NCBI RefSeq assembly: GCF_000004825.1 | Contig: NW_008805063.1 | Coordinates: 1,364,857-1,428,856 of the forward strand | DNA: 64,000 bases | Source: Heterostelium album PN500 | Lineage: Eukaryota; Evosea; Eumycetozoa; Acytosteliales; Acytosteliaceae | Direction: 5' to 3' | Shown here: positions 1 to 12,624 of the stretch, piece after piece | Position numbering within the stretch: the stretch's first letter is position 1 | Layout: every line of letters begins with the position of its first letter | Program-made: the position numbers and the translations under genes | The notes under the pieces: model-generated | Databases searched by the model: none | What the model was told of the DNA's origin: nothing | The model's input: only the letters and a program-made list of their open reading frames with translations

Positions 1-217
1 TAATAGAGACAATCTAAAGAATGGACACTCTGATATATTCGAACCATTCAATGATAATAGTCAACAGCAAGTTGTTATTCCAACGATAAGGGACACCAAC
101 TATATCGAAGAGTTTACACCATCGACCTCCTATGTTAAGAGAGGAAATCCACATATATCAAATCATTTCCATTCCTCGAGCTTTATCAACAATGAAGGTG
201 GCAGAGGTAATTCTTAA
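1..217 (+). CDS. C-terminal end of an unidentified gene (5' truncated by window edge)
   Basis: An open frame enters from the left edge at base 2 and runs for 71 codons to TAA at 215-217. The tail is polar and rich in Asn, Ser and His, for example FEPFNDNSQQQVVIPTIRD and NEGGRGNS at the end. No domain can be recognised in this stretch. It reads plus, facing the B-box gene that ends at 429, so the two genes converge. The frame has codon-like composition and no internal stop, which supports it as a real last exon, but its function cannot be inferred. Confidence 0.6.
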   Translation, partial: NRDNLKNGHSDIFEPFNDNSQQQVVIPTIRDTNYIEEFTPSTSYVKRGNPHISNHFHSSSFINNEGGRGNS

Positions 218-428
218 ATCCATCACATAAATGTCACTTTTTAATAAATATTTATACCGACTTCATTTTGGAGCACAAAAAGCTCCAAACATATACAAAG
301 TTTGTTTACTTTTATTAACTTTAAATGCACAACTTTGATTTAATAATAATATAAAAACTATTAATTTGATATTATTTGGAGGATATGGTTGTTAAGTGCA
401 CTTCTTGCTATTATTTTTAAAATTGTTA

Positions 429-1777
429 TCATTCTTCTTCTAGATCTTCTAAAAGAACTTGATCTTTTTCAATTTCATAAGTATTGATGGTTGCTGTCAC
501 CATTATGGTGTTCTTTTCTGTGACGCTCTTGTAAAAGTCTTGGATTGCCATGAAATCAGTCAAACCAAAACCTATCGACTCTTTATAGCAATAATTTAAA
601 AGATGTGATTTGGAACCAATCTCCAATTGAAATTCAACATTGACCGGTTTGACATAGTCAGCCAAACATAAAAAAACACTAATCCATTTATTACTATCTT
701 TATTGAAATTCTTACTGATTTGAAGCTTCCTATATAAATAGATAATTTGTTTTTATATATTAATAAATCTCTTTATATTTCAACTTTAGAATTATTTGAT
801 TAGCTTAGTTACCATGTATTATCTAATAAAACGAAAGTATCACTATAGGAGTTTGGTTCATTTTTAGTGGGTACTTTGATTTCGACTGTTATCTTTGAAT
901 TGAGTACTTGTTCAACGAACTTGTTGATTCCATCTTTAAAGCATTTGATCTTGTTGTTCATGATTGGCTCCACAGGCTTTGCTTTCAAATACTTTGACTT
1001 TTGATAGATCTCTTGGTGTGATCGCATTTCCTCCATCAAATTGAAAGGATCCGGTCTTTTATCCTTCATTTTCGATGTGATATCTCCACTTTTAAAGTTG
1101 ATAATTGGTACATAGATTGGTTCATCACTATTCACTGAAACAGTTGTATAAACACTATTATCAGTCAATTTTAAAATGTCACCTTTCGTTGAATACTCAA
1201 TTGAACTATCAAGAATCTCTAATTCTTCATTTTCATTATTATCACCATCCTTACTACTATTACTATTATTATTATTTGTTGTTTGATTATCGTTATTTTT
1301 GTTATTATTATTACTATCATTATTATTATTCATCCATTTATTTATTCTCCAATAATGAATGATTTCATTATACATTGTCTTTAGTGATTCCATTGACTTT
1401 TCGATTTCATCTTCTATTGGTTTGCGAAGTTTGTACTCTTCAAGTCTGAGTTGTTCATAGATATCTTTGAATACCGATGTGATTTTACCAACCTGTTGCT
1501 GTAGACTGTAGGTTGTCTCTGCGTTTTCTCTGAGTTGCTTCATCAAGTCTTTGAATCTGCTATCGATGATATTTTCCTTTCTCAAATAGGTATCTAGTGA
1601 AGCATTCGAGAATATATTGTGTTTAAAATGAAGATCTGTGATATCATCAATTGAATAAACATATTGATTGCAATCCAAACACAAAACACGATTAAAATCA
1701 TTATTATTTATATTTGATTTACAACTACTACATTGTTGATGTTGTTCATTATTATTATTATTATTTTTATTATCCAT
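429..1777 (-). CDS. B-box-type zinc-finger protein of the dictyostelid family, two exons
   Basis: The N-terminus carries a B-box-like knuckle: CSSC near residue 16, CLDC after NRVL, then H..H in the segment DLHFKHNIF. Coiled-coil-like sequence follows (residues about 70-140), then an Asn-rich linker and a C-terminal region of unknown fold. The long first frame appears to stop at 809, but a donor GTAACT lies in its last codon. I place an intron at 730-812 (acceptor TATATAG), which continues the frame in phase to a stop at 429-431 and adds the segment starting KLQISKNFNKD. Many dictyostelid proteins share this B-box plus coiled-coil layout. Binding partners are unknown. Confidence 0.72.
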
Positions 1778-1920
1778 CTGACGAGTTAACTTCGAGTAAA
1801 AAGAACATACTCCACTTCCTCTTTGTCCTACACAAAAAAAAATGTAACTTTTTTTTTTTTAAAAATTTAATTCATTTATTAATTTTGTTTTAACTTTTGT
1901 CATTTTTATTAATTTAAAAG

Positions 1921-3081
1921 ATGAATGAAAGAGATATAGATACAGATACATTGAATCATAAAGTATTTACTTTACACAATGAGAATCAATTCTTAAACAA
2001 AAGAATACAATATTATATTGATGGTAAAATAAAAACTTTAGATCTTTGTTTAAAACTTACTAAAAAATACTTTCTTCATTACATTTGTAGTAAATCAAAT
2101 GTTAGTAAACTTGGTTTCACAATTCAAAAAGTCTATTATGTTATACAATGAATATCCTACTGTTATTAGTAATTTAGAAAAGAAACTATCTGATTCAAAA
2201 GATGAGAATCAACATTTATTAAATGTATCCTTTTATTTTACTTTTATTTTATTACTTTTTTTATTAACTAATAATTATAATAATAGAAAGTTGAAACTTT
2301 AACAAAGTTCTATCAAGATAAATCTATTGAATTAGAGTCGCATATGAATCAACAAACAAAAACAAATCAAGAAACCATTGAAAAGTTGCAATCAATGATA
2401 GAATCAATCTCTAACGATTCAATGTGCCAATCGGTTGATCTTCAACACAAAATATTGGATCTAAAAGAACAAAATGATGAATTATCTGATTTTAATAAGA
2501 AATGTAATGTATTTTTAATATTTAAACTAAATAATCTATTCTATTTAATTTTTGTATAATATTATTAGTTTTAGAAAAAGAAATACATTATAAAGAATTG
2601 ATTGAGATTAAAATCAATGATATAAAGTCATTGAATGAATCTAAAAGATTAGCAAGTGAAGAATTAATGAAAAATGATATAAAAGTAAGTAAAAAGAAAT
2701 TTGTTATTATTTTTTTAATCTATTAGTTTTGATTGTATAATGATATGATATTATTAGATTCAAGAATTAGAAAAACAATTATCCGAACATTCTAGATGTC
2801 ATTCACAATTAGAATCACTCAAGAAGCTATCTGCCTCTCAAAAAGTATGTAAAGAAATTCATTCATTTAAAAGTATTTATTTGGATTGTTGATTCATATT
2901 CTTCAAATACAAATAGCAAAACTATGAAAAGCAAATTGAAGATTTAAAGAAACGATTAGATGAATCAAATAGTTTGTATCTTAACAACAATACATTGAAT
3001 TACAACAACAAAAGACCAGCAACATCCTCTTCATTTATTTCAAATAGTACATCTTCTACTTCATCAAAACTTTTTAAATAA
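1921..3081 (+). CDS. Coiled-coil protein of unknown function, six exons
   Basis: Six short exons join in phase: 1921-2023, 2091-2224, 2287-2503, 2569-2684, 2758-2844 and 2917-3081. All have GT donors and T-rich TAG acceptors, giving about 273 residues. Almost the whole protein is heptad-like and charged (SNLEKKLSDSKDENQHLL, ESLKKLSASQK, IEDLKKRLDE), predicting a continuous coiled coil. A Ser/Thr-rich tail ends SSTSSKLFK. No catalytic domain is visible. The third donor had two options, and only the one inside the Asn-Lys-Lys codon run keeps the frame open. It diverges from the B-box gene to the left. A cytoskeletal or scaffold role would be a guess. Confidence 0.68.
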
Positions 3082-3178
3082 TTAAATACTTTACAATATT
3101 GTTATACCTCACACAGTTCATTATTAAATAAAGAACCATTCAATATGTTTTAAAAAAAAAGTTAGTTTGTTTTATTTA

Positions 3179-5924
3179 TTATACAGTTGATTCGGATTTT
3201 GATTTCAATGAATCATATTGATCGGTGAGTGAAGCGGTGGCCAATTGTGATTTGATCCACTTGATTGCTTTGATAACGATTTGTTGCCATTGAGTCTTCT
3301 TGTCGGTGAAATCCTTGTTGAATTTAGCAACTACCAAGAGTGTGAACCAAACGTTTGGAATGGCTGCGAGTTCATCTGGAACCTTGGAGGAGGTGGCGAA
3401 TGGCAATGGACCATTCCAACTACCGTTGGCATTCTGCATACGAATCAAATCCATCATCAAGTTACCGGTGGATGCAAATGTCTTTGGCTTAGAGATTGAT
3501 CCCGACTCTGCAGATGCAAATGACAATGGAACTGCTGATGAAGATGGTGCAGGTGGTGGTCCACCAGAAGAAAAATCACGTTTTTCTGCTCTTTCATAGG
3601 TTTTCTTCTTTCTTGGATTCTGATTTTTTCTTCATCTTCTTATCTTTGGATGGCGAAGAGAAAGCAATTGATTGTTGTTGTGGAGCACTACGCAACATTC
3701 CACCATCATCGGAAGATCCACTTGAAGCATTTTCTTCTTCGTCGTCGTCATGGTCATCGAAGCAGTCATCCATTAACGAATCGATTGTTGATGATGATGA
3801 TGATGATGATACTGATGACATAGGACTGATAGCTCCTCCTTTAGCACTCAAACTTCTAGAGTTGGTGACACTTGACTTTCTGAGCACTTGAGGCATTCCT
3901 CCACCACGACCACCACCACCACCAGGTGCAGCACGTCTACGTATTGGTCCACTCAAAAGGTCATCATCATACAACTCAACTTGTTGTTTTTGTTGTAAAA
4001 CATTGACTGTCTTCATGGTTTCTTCAATTGGTGTTTCCGATTCTGCGATGACGACAAACGAGGTGTGGTTGGAAACCAAGTTGTACTTCTTACCGAGTGC
4101 AACAATTTGCTCCTTGTGTGAGACTGTCTTTCGAGATTTCTCTTCCTCCTTCTCCAAATCGGCGATGATCAAGTGTGCTGTTAGAGTTTGGAGTGAGCTT
4201 CCACTGGATTGGGCCTGTGAGAAGTCCACGGCGATTTCATAAGTTAACTTCTCACCGGTTGGACCGTCGGCTGTTATAACAATGTTCTTGATCAACGATG
4301 AATTGGATGGAATCGAATTGACAAGTCCACTGATAATCATTCTCTCTTTGCTGTAGATTGGACGAACAACCTTTGGTGCCTGAATAACATCCAAATCTGC
4401 CCAATCCACCTTGATATTAGAGATAATTGGTTCCATAGCAATCGACATCAACTTCATAACACGATTCTCCATCTCAGTGTTGGAATCAATGAAATCATAG
4501 TATCCTTTACATGATTTCGAAAGACCAACAACCAAGTTTCTATCTACACCAGATCCAATTCCAAGAGTGAAAATTCTAGTTGTCAATGAATCTTTTCCAG
4601 CCAAATCAATAGTTCTATCACGATCTGAAATCTCACCATCAGTTACTATTGGAATTCAATATCGAATTAGTTAGTTAACTACTAAAATTATAAAATTTGA
4701 ATAATTTATAAAAAGAAAATACTTACAAATAAATAATTGTCTTGGATATTGTGGATCATAAGCTTGTGCAAAAATTGCTTTCAATGGTGCGTACAATTCA
4801 GTTCCACCCAAGTTGGCATCGATTTTCGAGATGTATGCACTTGCACTCTCAAGAGTGGCATCGGAATAGATCTGTGAGGTTGGGAATAACGATTTGTGTG
4901 ACGATCCAAACAACCAGATGTTGAACTTTGACTTCTCAGTGAGAGATCTCATGAGGATTTCCAGTGCCAACTTTGCCTTTTGAATTTGTGAACCCGACAT
5001 GGAACCTGAACAATCGATCAAGAAAATGAATTCAGAGTGTTGATCTACATCCTCTGGTGTGACAGTCAGTGTTGGATAGAAATTGAGACCAACTGCATAC
5101 TCTGCTGGTGTGGTCTCTGTTTTCTCAATGAAATACGATGGCTTTTCTTGGTCTGCTTTTGGCTTGATTGAGATAATGATATTCTTCTTGACACCTTCTT
5201 TACTCGATAGTTTAACGGTTGCTTTGTTATCGGTGATCTGTTTATCGGCAGAACTCCAATCGTCGACTGCAATCGATTGGATTTGACTGGAGAGATTCAC
5301 TGTGAGATTCAATTTGAAATCAAACTTCTTGTCGGGGAACATGAATCTGTGCAAACAAAAGTGGAGATCTTCGAGGTGTGTTCCAATCTCAGAGACAGTG
5401 GTGACACTGACAGTGACTTCCTTTCCTGGTGGAATGTTTCCGATGACGGTGGAGAATGTTCCAGAGCTGTTTTTCTCGACGAGGAACGCTTGGTTACCGC
5501 TGGCAATGGCATCGTCGTATTTCTCTGCGGCAGCTTGACGCTCTTTGATCTTGGCAAACAGCACCTTACCGTCGTAGGTAACAACGAATTTATTGACGGC
5601 GGCGTAAGGTGGCAATGGCATTTCGTATTTAGCTTCGACCGGTGTAGTTGAATCGTTCTTGTATTGCTGAGTCATTACGGTGGTGACAGTGGCGTCGCTG
5701 ACAACGGCATCGACTTGGTAATCTGTCAGTTGGAACACCGCTTGATTGGTAATCTTGGGAGCGATCAAACCACAACAACGCCTGACCTGATTACTCTCCA
5801 AACGATTGAAAAACAGTGAATAACTTGCATTCTCTGGTACTCCATTATCCTTCTTTGAAGATATAGTTGAAGTAGATGTGGAGGTAGATCCTCCAGTGAA
5901 TCTATTTTTTATTGATTGAAACAT
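3179..5924 (-). CDS. VIT plus von Willebrand A domain protein, with an apparent frameshift near the 3' end
   Basis: The first exon (5924-4727) begins MFQSIKNRF. It encodes a VIT domain (about residues 45-175, ending in the PPGKEVTVSV region) and the start of a VWA domain with an intact MIDAS signature DCSGSMSGS. An intron at 4646-4726 joins it in phase to ILTDGEISDRDRT. The VWA domain finishes there, and a Gly-rich, then Lys/Glu/Ser-rich tail follows. The tail frame stops at 3594, while clear coding continues in another frame (TYERAEKRD to LIRMQNANGSWNGP, stop at 3179). No GT lies between the two frames, so an intron is unlikely. Either a one-base indel in an A-rich stretch is real or it is an assembly error. 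VIT/VWA proteins of this layout are a recurrent dictyostelid family of unknown role. Confidence 0.82.
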
Positions 5925-6994
5925 AACTATTTATTATTATTCAATAAAACTAACTAACTAATTTACAAACAAACTAATTATTACTATAATTATACTACTA
6001 ATTTACAAACTTTCTAAATATTTTTTATCTTTTAATTTAATTTTAAACTATTTATAATGAAAATAATTACTTTTGGAAAATCTTTATTTATATTGTTTTA
6101 ATTTTAATTTGGTGCAAACAAATTGCCTAAAGAAGATTTTTTAAAATCAAGAATTTTTTGAAAAAAAAAAAAACCTTTTTTTGTTTAAAAATTTTCAAAG
6201 ATTGGGTGCATTTTTTATTTTGTTGGAGCAAAACCAGAAAAATTTGTGAATGACTTGTGTTAAAAAAAATAGACAAATAAATATTTGTAACGATACCAAT
6301 TATGAGTGTTTTAATCATATCAACCAACTGATCAAATTATACTTTATCTAATAGATTCTGAAAAAATAACAATAGTCTGTCAAAATAACAAAGAAAAAAA
6401 AAACAAAAAAATTTTATATTATATATTTTTTTGACACTCGAAACGAAGATATTCAATTAATCCAAAGAGAAGACAAATGGTCATCACTATTCAATAAGCA
6501 ACCAACTGCGACTTTGAAAGTGACACAACAGAATAAAAGTGGTTATTCGCAAGCAAAGCACATCAGTTGAGAAGTTCCTCCAATCGAAGTACAAACCTAT
6601 CGACTCTAACACCACCACTCTTTAGAATACCACTATGAGAAGACTATTGTTAATCTATTATAATATTAAATATCTTTTCTTAATATATATATAAGATTTA
6701 AGAACATAAACTCAAAAAAGAAAAGGTTACTTTTTTTTTAAACAATTAAGTCAGATCTAAAATTTTCTTCCACCTTCTTATTTTAGATTGATTTTGATTG
6801 ATGAAATTTTTTATCTGAAAAAGTATGAGGTATTTTTAGATAAAAAAGGTTTTTTGATTTTTGATTTTCTTTTTTGGGTGATGGTTTTGATATCAATCAA
6901 CAGTTTTTATATTATTTGCTTTTTTGTTAAATTGAATCAACATTTAAATATATAATATATAACATAAGTATATAAACTTTTTTTTTTTAGATAA
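5925..6994. other. AT-rich intergenic region between divergent genes, with a GC-richer island
   Basis: This gap separates the starts of the VIT/VWA gene (minus) and the kelch-BTB gene (plus), so it should hold both promoters. Oligo-A and oligo-T runs dominate. From about 6430 to 6640 the base composition is more balanced. A short open plus frame there reads like coding (KVTQQNKSGYSQAKHIS) without a start or any partner exon. I see no recognisable family in it. Confidence 0.5.
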
Positions 6995-8658
6995 ATGTCT
7001 TTTTTAGATGGAGGTAATGGTTTGTTAGATGATTCTATTACTATTGGATCCGACAAGTTAAATGAATGTTGGGAAAGTGTTATGGTCTATGGGAGAATAC
7101 CTGTTCCAAGACATGCTCATTCATGGTAAATAATAATAAGTTTGATGAATCACATCAACCGAATCGAAAGAAATAATAATAATAATAATAATAATATTGC
7201 TATTAGTACTTTGATAGGTGATACTATATGGATATTTGGTGGATACGGTTTGGGTGGTGTACATCTTGGCGATTTGAATAGATTCGATATTCTCACTGGC
7301 CAGTGGCATCGTATAAAGACAAGTGCGAAAATCAATGCGAGACACTCACACACTGCCGTGGAGTACGGTGGATGTCTATGGGTGTTTGGTGGCATCGGAA
7401 AGGGATCCGATGACAATGTCTATAACGATTTGTGGATGTTCTCACCGGCCACCGATCAGTGGACACAAATAACACATCGTGGTAACTACCATCCTGAACC
7501 GCGCTGGGGACACACCGCACTCGTTATAGGCGATTCAATGTATGTCTATGGTGGCATGAATTTCTCGTTCTTCAACAACGTGATTCGATTCGACTTTAAA
7601 ACACAGGAGTGGAATCATCTGCAGGTTCGAGACAGCCAGATCTCGCCGGTTCCGCATGGACGCCAGTACCACGGAATGGCGGCGATCGGCAACAAGCTGA
7701 TCATAGTCGGTGGCTACGACGGACTGGTCTGTCCGAACGACATGTACGAGCTGAATCTCGACACGATGGTTTGGCGTGGAATCATGGCGGCCAACGGCAG
7801 ACACGTCATTCGTCGTGGCGCTGTAACGCTCTCTCAGAACGGAGTGATCTATCAATTCGGTGGGCGAAACAAGAATCTTACAGACTCGCTCTTTCAATTC
7901 GATACGGAAACACTCACTTGGAGTGAACTGCTACTCGATGATCGACCTTCCAAGAGACAGTTTGCAAGCGGTGTCATACATAACAACTGTTTATATATAG
8001 TGGGTGGACAGAGTGATTACAATGAGAACGATATCTACCGATATCAACTTGATAGAAAGAAAAACAATCAACCATCATCATCATCATCGCTATCATCTAC
8101 CAAACAACTATCATTGAATTTCGAGACATTAGTAGATAATCCTATTTTCTCTGATATCAAATTCCTAGTAGAAGATAAAATTATAAATGCACATAAAGTA
8201 TGTTTTATATATATATAGACTATTATTTTATTTTGAATGTTATGTTTTACTAATATTATTATTATTACTATTGATTTTTTAAACAAAAAAAAAAAAAATA
8301 GTGTATATTATATTCTAGAAATCAACATTTTAAAGCAATGATAACAAGTGGAATGAAAGAAAGTACAGAAGATATCATTACAATATCGGATGTATCATAT
8401 GAAGCATTCAAAGCGATCATACATTATATATATACTGGACAATTACACTTTCACCAAGTCGACATTCTGGAACTGCTCTCGTTGTCTGACCGATACCTCA
8501 TCGACGATGTCAAACATCAATGTACTAAATATTTAATCAATCACATCAATTCCAATCAAACCAACTTGGCATCTTTGAAAAGTATAGCAGAAACCTTTAA
8601 TCTATCGGATCTATTGAAAAAGATATTAATAATAGAAGATAATAAAATTAAAGAATAA
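6995..8658 (+). CDS. Kelch-repeat protein with C-terminal BTB domain, three exons
   Basis: Exon 1 starts at ATG 6995 and ends at 7125. An intron at 7126-7206 joins HAHS to CTLIGDTIWIFGG, a typical kelch blade edge, and removes a stop that would follow directly. Six kelch-like repeats follow (WVFGGIG, YVYGGMN, IIVGGYDG, YQFGGRN, YIVGGQS). The C-terminal BTB domain is split by an intron at 8198-8301 in IFSDIKFLVEDKIINAHK/CILYSRNQHFKAM. Kelch first and BTB last recalls LZTR1 and the dictyostelid RngB relatives, which act as substrate adaptors of cullin-3 ligases. That role is inference. The middle of exon 2 is much more GC-rich than its surroundings. Confidence 0.85.
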
Positions 8659-8774
8659 TGATATAATGAGTTTGTTATGTTTTCAAAAAAAAGATTTATT
8701 TAAATTATATTGTTGCAAAAAAATAGATTAGGTTGGTTGGTTGTTTGTTGTTGTTGTAAGAGTTGATAAAGATA

Positions 8775-8805
<31 letters not shown>

Positions 8806-8811
8806 ATTCAT

Positions 8812-11054
8812 TTATTCGGATTTCTTCTTCTTCTTATCTTTGGCTGGAGATTCTTCTTCGTGAGAACGTTTCTTGTCCTTCTTGCTGCTGCTCTTCTTTT
8901 CTTTCTTTTCACTCTCATCGTCGGATCCCTTCTTCTTGCTGCTGCTCTTCTTTTCTTTCTTCTCTTCCTTATCTTCCTTCTTGTCCTTCTTGCTACTCTT
9001 CTTTTCCTTCTTTTCACTCTCATCGTCTGAATCCTTCTTGCTGCTCTTCTTGCTGCTCTTCTTTTCCTTCTTCTCCTCCTTCTCGTCGTCAGAGTCAGCC
9101 TTCTTCTTCTTATCCTTCTTCTCTTCCTTCTTCTCCTTCTTCTCCTTCTTTTCTTTCTTCTCTTCGACCTCGCTGTCGGATGAGTCGGCGACAACCGACT
9201 TCTTGGCTGGAGTTGCAACTTCCTCTGGAACGACTGGTTGCTTTCTGGCTGGCTCGGCTGCCTTCTTGACTGGAGTGTCAACGGACATGCTGTCACTGTT
9301 GTTATTGTTGTTCTCACCACTGTAGTAGACATAGTTTGATTGCCAGTCGGAAGGAGTGTTCTCATTTGGCTTTCCAAACTTGTCCAACTTTCCGTCTCTG
9401 ATCATCTCCTTCTTGACCTTGGCCTTTGGACCGAGACCCCACTTGACTGGGTAGACATCTCTGTCCATGATGACTCTCTTGATGGTGGCAACGACACCGT
9501 GGTCGCACGACGACAACGAAGCGGTAGTCATCTGAGCGATACCGATAGCGATAGCTTCACCCTTGGTGGTAATCAAAACGACCTCTTCGTTGACTTCGAT
9601 GTCCTGTTCGTATCTCAACAAACCTGGAATCATCAACTTGGCACCGTAGCAGATGGCGTTGATAGCGGAATCCTTGACGACGATACGCTTGTAGTTGGTG
9701 AGAACGGCTTCCAATGGCTGGATGACACGACGCAAGTAGGTCTCATCCTTGTTGTTGTCGTACTCGTATTGAGCGTCCTTGATATCGTGCATGGTGACCA
9801 TGTTGGACTTCTCCGACATGATACCGGAACGGACACGACGCAACTCTTGCATGTGACCACCGACACCGAGCAACAAACCGATGTGAACACACAGGGTACG
9901 GATGTAAGTACCGGCTTCACAGTCAACCCAGATCAAACCGAGATTACGCTCGGCGTCGTACTCGAGCAACTTGGATTGATGGATGGTACGAACTCTCAGT
10001 CTCTTCTTGACGGCCGACTTTTCTGGTGGACGTTGGAAGAGTGCACCGGTGAGTGTTCCGACTGCCTTGGCGAGATCGTTGGTGTCGTCGATGGCGCTGT
10101 GTAGACGCACGATACCCATATACTCCTTACCGGCACCCTGTTGTGACTTGACGAGACGAGTGGCACGCTCGATACAAACGATCAAACAACCGGTTACCTT
10201 TGGATCCAAAGTACCAGAGTGACCGGTCTTCTCGACCTTCAAGATGTTCTTGACCCACGAGACGACTTCGTGAGACGATGGATTCGATGGCTTGTCGAGA
10301 TTGATGATACCATATCTAACGTAATCCTTGATTGGTCTCTTCAATGGTGAGTTACCACTTGGAATTGGTGTGTAGTGACCGGTTCTAACCAACAATTGGT
10401 CGTAGTTCTTCAAGAGAAGTGGCCATTTCGAGGTATCGAGAGCTGGTGTCTTCTCTGGCTTGATCGAGTATTCCTTCTCTTCAGTGTTGGAAGATGATGA
10501 GGATTTTGATTTCTTTTTATCTACAAATAAATAAATTTAAAAAATAATAATCAAATTAATAAACAATTAAAAAAATAAGCTATTTTAAAACAACTATTAG
10601 ATCCATATCCCATCTTTTTAAAAAACAAATGAAAATCATATTCGTTCAATTCCACACTAAATTATTATAAACTGGAATTTGAGTTGAAATTGAATTGAAT
10701 TGAATTTTTGGTAGTATCTAATAAATGCAATCCCAAACAAACAAAAACTATGTAACTGTATGATTATGATTAATTTTTATCCATTTTATCCAAATCAAAA
10801 AAGAAAAACTATTATTATTCCTTCTGCATATTATTGTATGAAATTGTAATTTCTGTGCTGAATTAATGTGCCTAATTTTTGTATTATTGATAACACTAAC
10901 TTATTACTACTATTTTTTTTTCTTTTCTTTTATTTATTTTTTTTTTTTTCTTTGTTTGATCTTAGTGACTGAATATGCTGTATCGGTTTGTTTAAAGATG
11001 GGAATTGGGAATCTATAGATTGTTTTTCTTTTTCTATTTCTTACCTCCAGACAT
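8812..11054 (-). CDS. nola4: Dyskerin / Cbf5, H/ACA snoRNP pseudouridine synthase
   Basis: Dyskerin catalyses pseudouridylation of rRNA and snRNA within H/ACA particles in the nucleolus. Exon 1 is tiny (11054-11045, coding MSG plus one base). After a 524-nt intron, exon 2 from 10520 reads DKKKSKS then [20 protein letters not shown], the conserved dyskerin N-terminus. The catalytic Asp lies in [12 protein letters not shown], about residue 109. The TruB domain is followed by a PUA domain (about residues 265-340). The tail of roughly 150 residues is built of KKEKK and SSKK blocks typical of the nucleolar lysine-rich tail. The total is about 572 residues, near the family's usual 500-580. Exon 2 is GC-rich with strong codon bias, suggesting high expression. 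Confidence 0.95.
10521..11044 (-). other. Long first intron of the dyskerin gene
   Basis: Donor GTAAGA follows ATGTCTGGAG, and the acceptor TTTGTAG precedes ATAAAAAG. The exons join in phase to give MSGDKKK. At 524 nt it is five to six times longer than most introns here. Parts of it (10600-10760 and 10830-11000) are less AT-rich than normal introns. I looked for C/D or H/ACA signatures on both strands and found no convincing pair. Confidence 0.75.
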
Positions 11055-11455
11055 TATTAATAAATATCAATATATAAATAATTAAATAAATATTAACAAT
11101 CAACTATCAAGCTAAAAAAATGATAAAAATCGATTGTCTTAATAAAAATTCGATTCGTTTGTTGTGAAATTTTTTTTATTTATTTTTATTTTATTTTTTA
11201 AAAATTCAACAAACGAAAAAAATTTTTGCAATGAGGTTGGATGTAAAATACTAGTAACGTTTTAAAAAAATGTGCACATTAATTTAATATTATTATTATG
11301 ATTATTATTATGTTTTATTTGAAAATTTAATTGGCGATATTAATATATACATGATTATAATATATAATTGGAAAAACACAGGAAAGAATTTACAAAATGG
11401 GATTGATTTTTAACATTCAACTGTTCTTCAAAATAATGATTATTATTTGTTTGTC

Positions 11456-12225
11456 TCACTTTTTGCTTGCTTCAGTAACGATTGCAGTGTATTTTGAGCT
11501 TGTTTTACTGTTATCTGTTGATGATGACGACGATGATGAGGATGATAATGATAATGGTACCGATACTGGTGCAGAGGAGCTCTTATTTGGTGTAAGAGGT
11601 AATACTGATTTCATTGAATCATTATTGGATTTGTTTGTTGTTGTTATTGATTGAGGTACCGATGATGATGTTGTTGCTGCTGTTGAAGTCAATTCACTTG
11701 GCGGTACATATTGTTTTGGTGTAAAAGTTCTATAAACTGCGAATGAAATCAATCCAAATGTTAATGCAATACCTATTTTTAATGTGATGATATAAGATTA
11801 ATGTTAGTTTTAAATGATCATTAAATATTATAAAAATTATTATTATTTATTTTGTTGTATACAATACCCCATGCATATCCACTCATCTTTAAGAAACCAC
11901 GATAGAATTCATTGATTTGAAATTTAGGTGATGGCGAATTTGCATTCGAATCGATCGGTCTGTTCTTAAAGAAATCACTCAGATTCTCAGCTACTTTGTA
12001 GGCACCATCTACATTCTTCTTGACATTTAGAGTATCGAAAAGTTTTTCTTTGTTGTTGCCGCCACCGCTACTACTCTTTGTTTGATTATGACTTTCCTTG
12101 TATTTTTGTTGATTATGACTTTGTTGCTCTTCGAATTGCTGTTGGTTCTTTACTCTATCTTTATTCATAAGATTATCCAATCTCTTTTTTGCATCTGCAC
12201 CTAAATCCTCTAATTTTTTAGACAT
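11456..12225 (-). CDS. Small protein with one transmembrane segment, unknown function, two exons
   Basis: Exon 1 (12225-11868) codes MSKKLEDLGADAKKRLD followed by a polar region with a short Gly/Ser linker. Exon 2 (11772-11456) continues in phase after a 95-nt intron. The junction restores SGYAWGIALTFGLISFAVY, one hydrophobic segment of about 19 residues. The rest is Ser/Thr/Pro-rich and ends TAIVTEASKK. No signal peptide is visible, so the protein probably inserts by its single central segment, with about 115 residues before it and about 90 after it. I do not recognise a family. It converges with nothing nearby and lies just downstream of the Fanzor-like gene on the same strand. Confidence 0.7.
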
Positions 12226-12453
12226 TTATTTATTTATATCTTTAAATAATATTATTTGTTCAATTATTTATTATTAATAATTGAAAGTAAAAAAGGAATT
12301 AAAAAAAGTTGTTGTTGTTGTTGTTGTTGTTTTAATTAAAACACAACAATACTATTTAAAAATCACCATTTTCATTTTTGATGTTCAACAATCACACACA
12401 CAAATACGTTTAATATTTTACACAAAAAAAAAACACAAAGTAAATATTATCCT

Positions 12454-12501
12454 AATTAAAAATTTATTCTATGTTAATTAATTAAAAATTTATTCTATGT
12501 T
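12454..12501. repeat. Tandem pair of a 22-bp direct repeat
   Basis: Two identical 22-bp copies lie at 12454-12475 and 12480-12501 (core TTTATTCTATGTT), separated by AATT. They sit in the 3' flank of the Fanzor-like gene, about 125 bp beyond its stop. A local replication slip is the simplest explanation. Confidence 0.8.
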
Positions 12502-12624
12502 ATTTTTGTTCTATGACAAAATATCTCTCTACAATTTCAAAAAAATAAATAATAAATAAATAAATTAGTAACTACGATTTTTTTTTGATTTTTCGTCACA
12601 CAAACTTACCTGATAAAATAATGA

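Noticed and set aside
6127-6327. 66-codon minus-strand frame
   Set aside because: Low-complexity F/K/I-rich translation of A/T runs with no start context.
8763-9377. Long plus- and minus-strand frames rich in Ser, Phe, Arg or Cys over the dyskerin 3' end
   Set aside because: They are translations of the lysine-codon repeats of the dyskerin tail in wrong frames; composition is fully explained by that gene.
9340-10104. A 254-codon plus-strand open frame inside dyskerin
   Set aside because: It is antisense to a conserved GC-rich exon whose codon bias leaves the opposite strand open. There is no independent domain.
10521-11044. Intronic C/D or H/ACA snoRNA in dyskerin
   Set aside because: No believable C plus D box pair or H plus ACA arrangement on the sense strand of the intron; kept only as a question about intron length.
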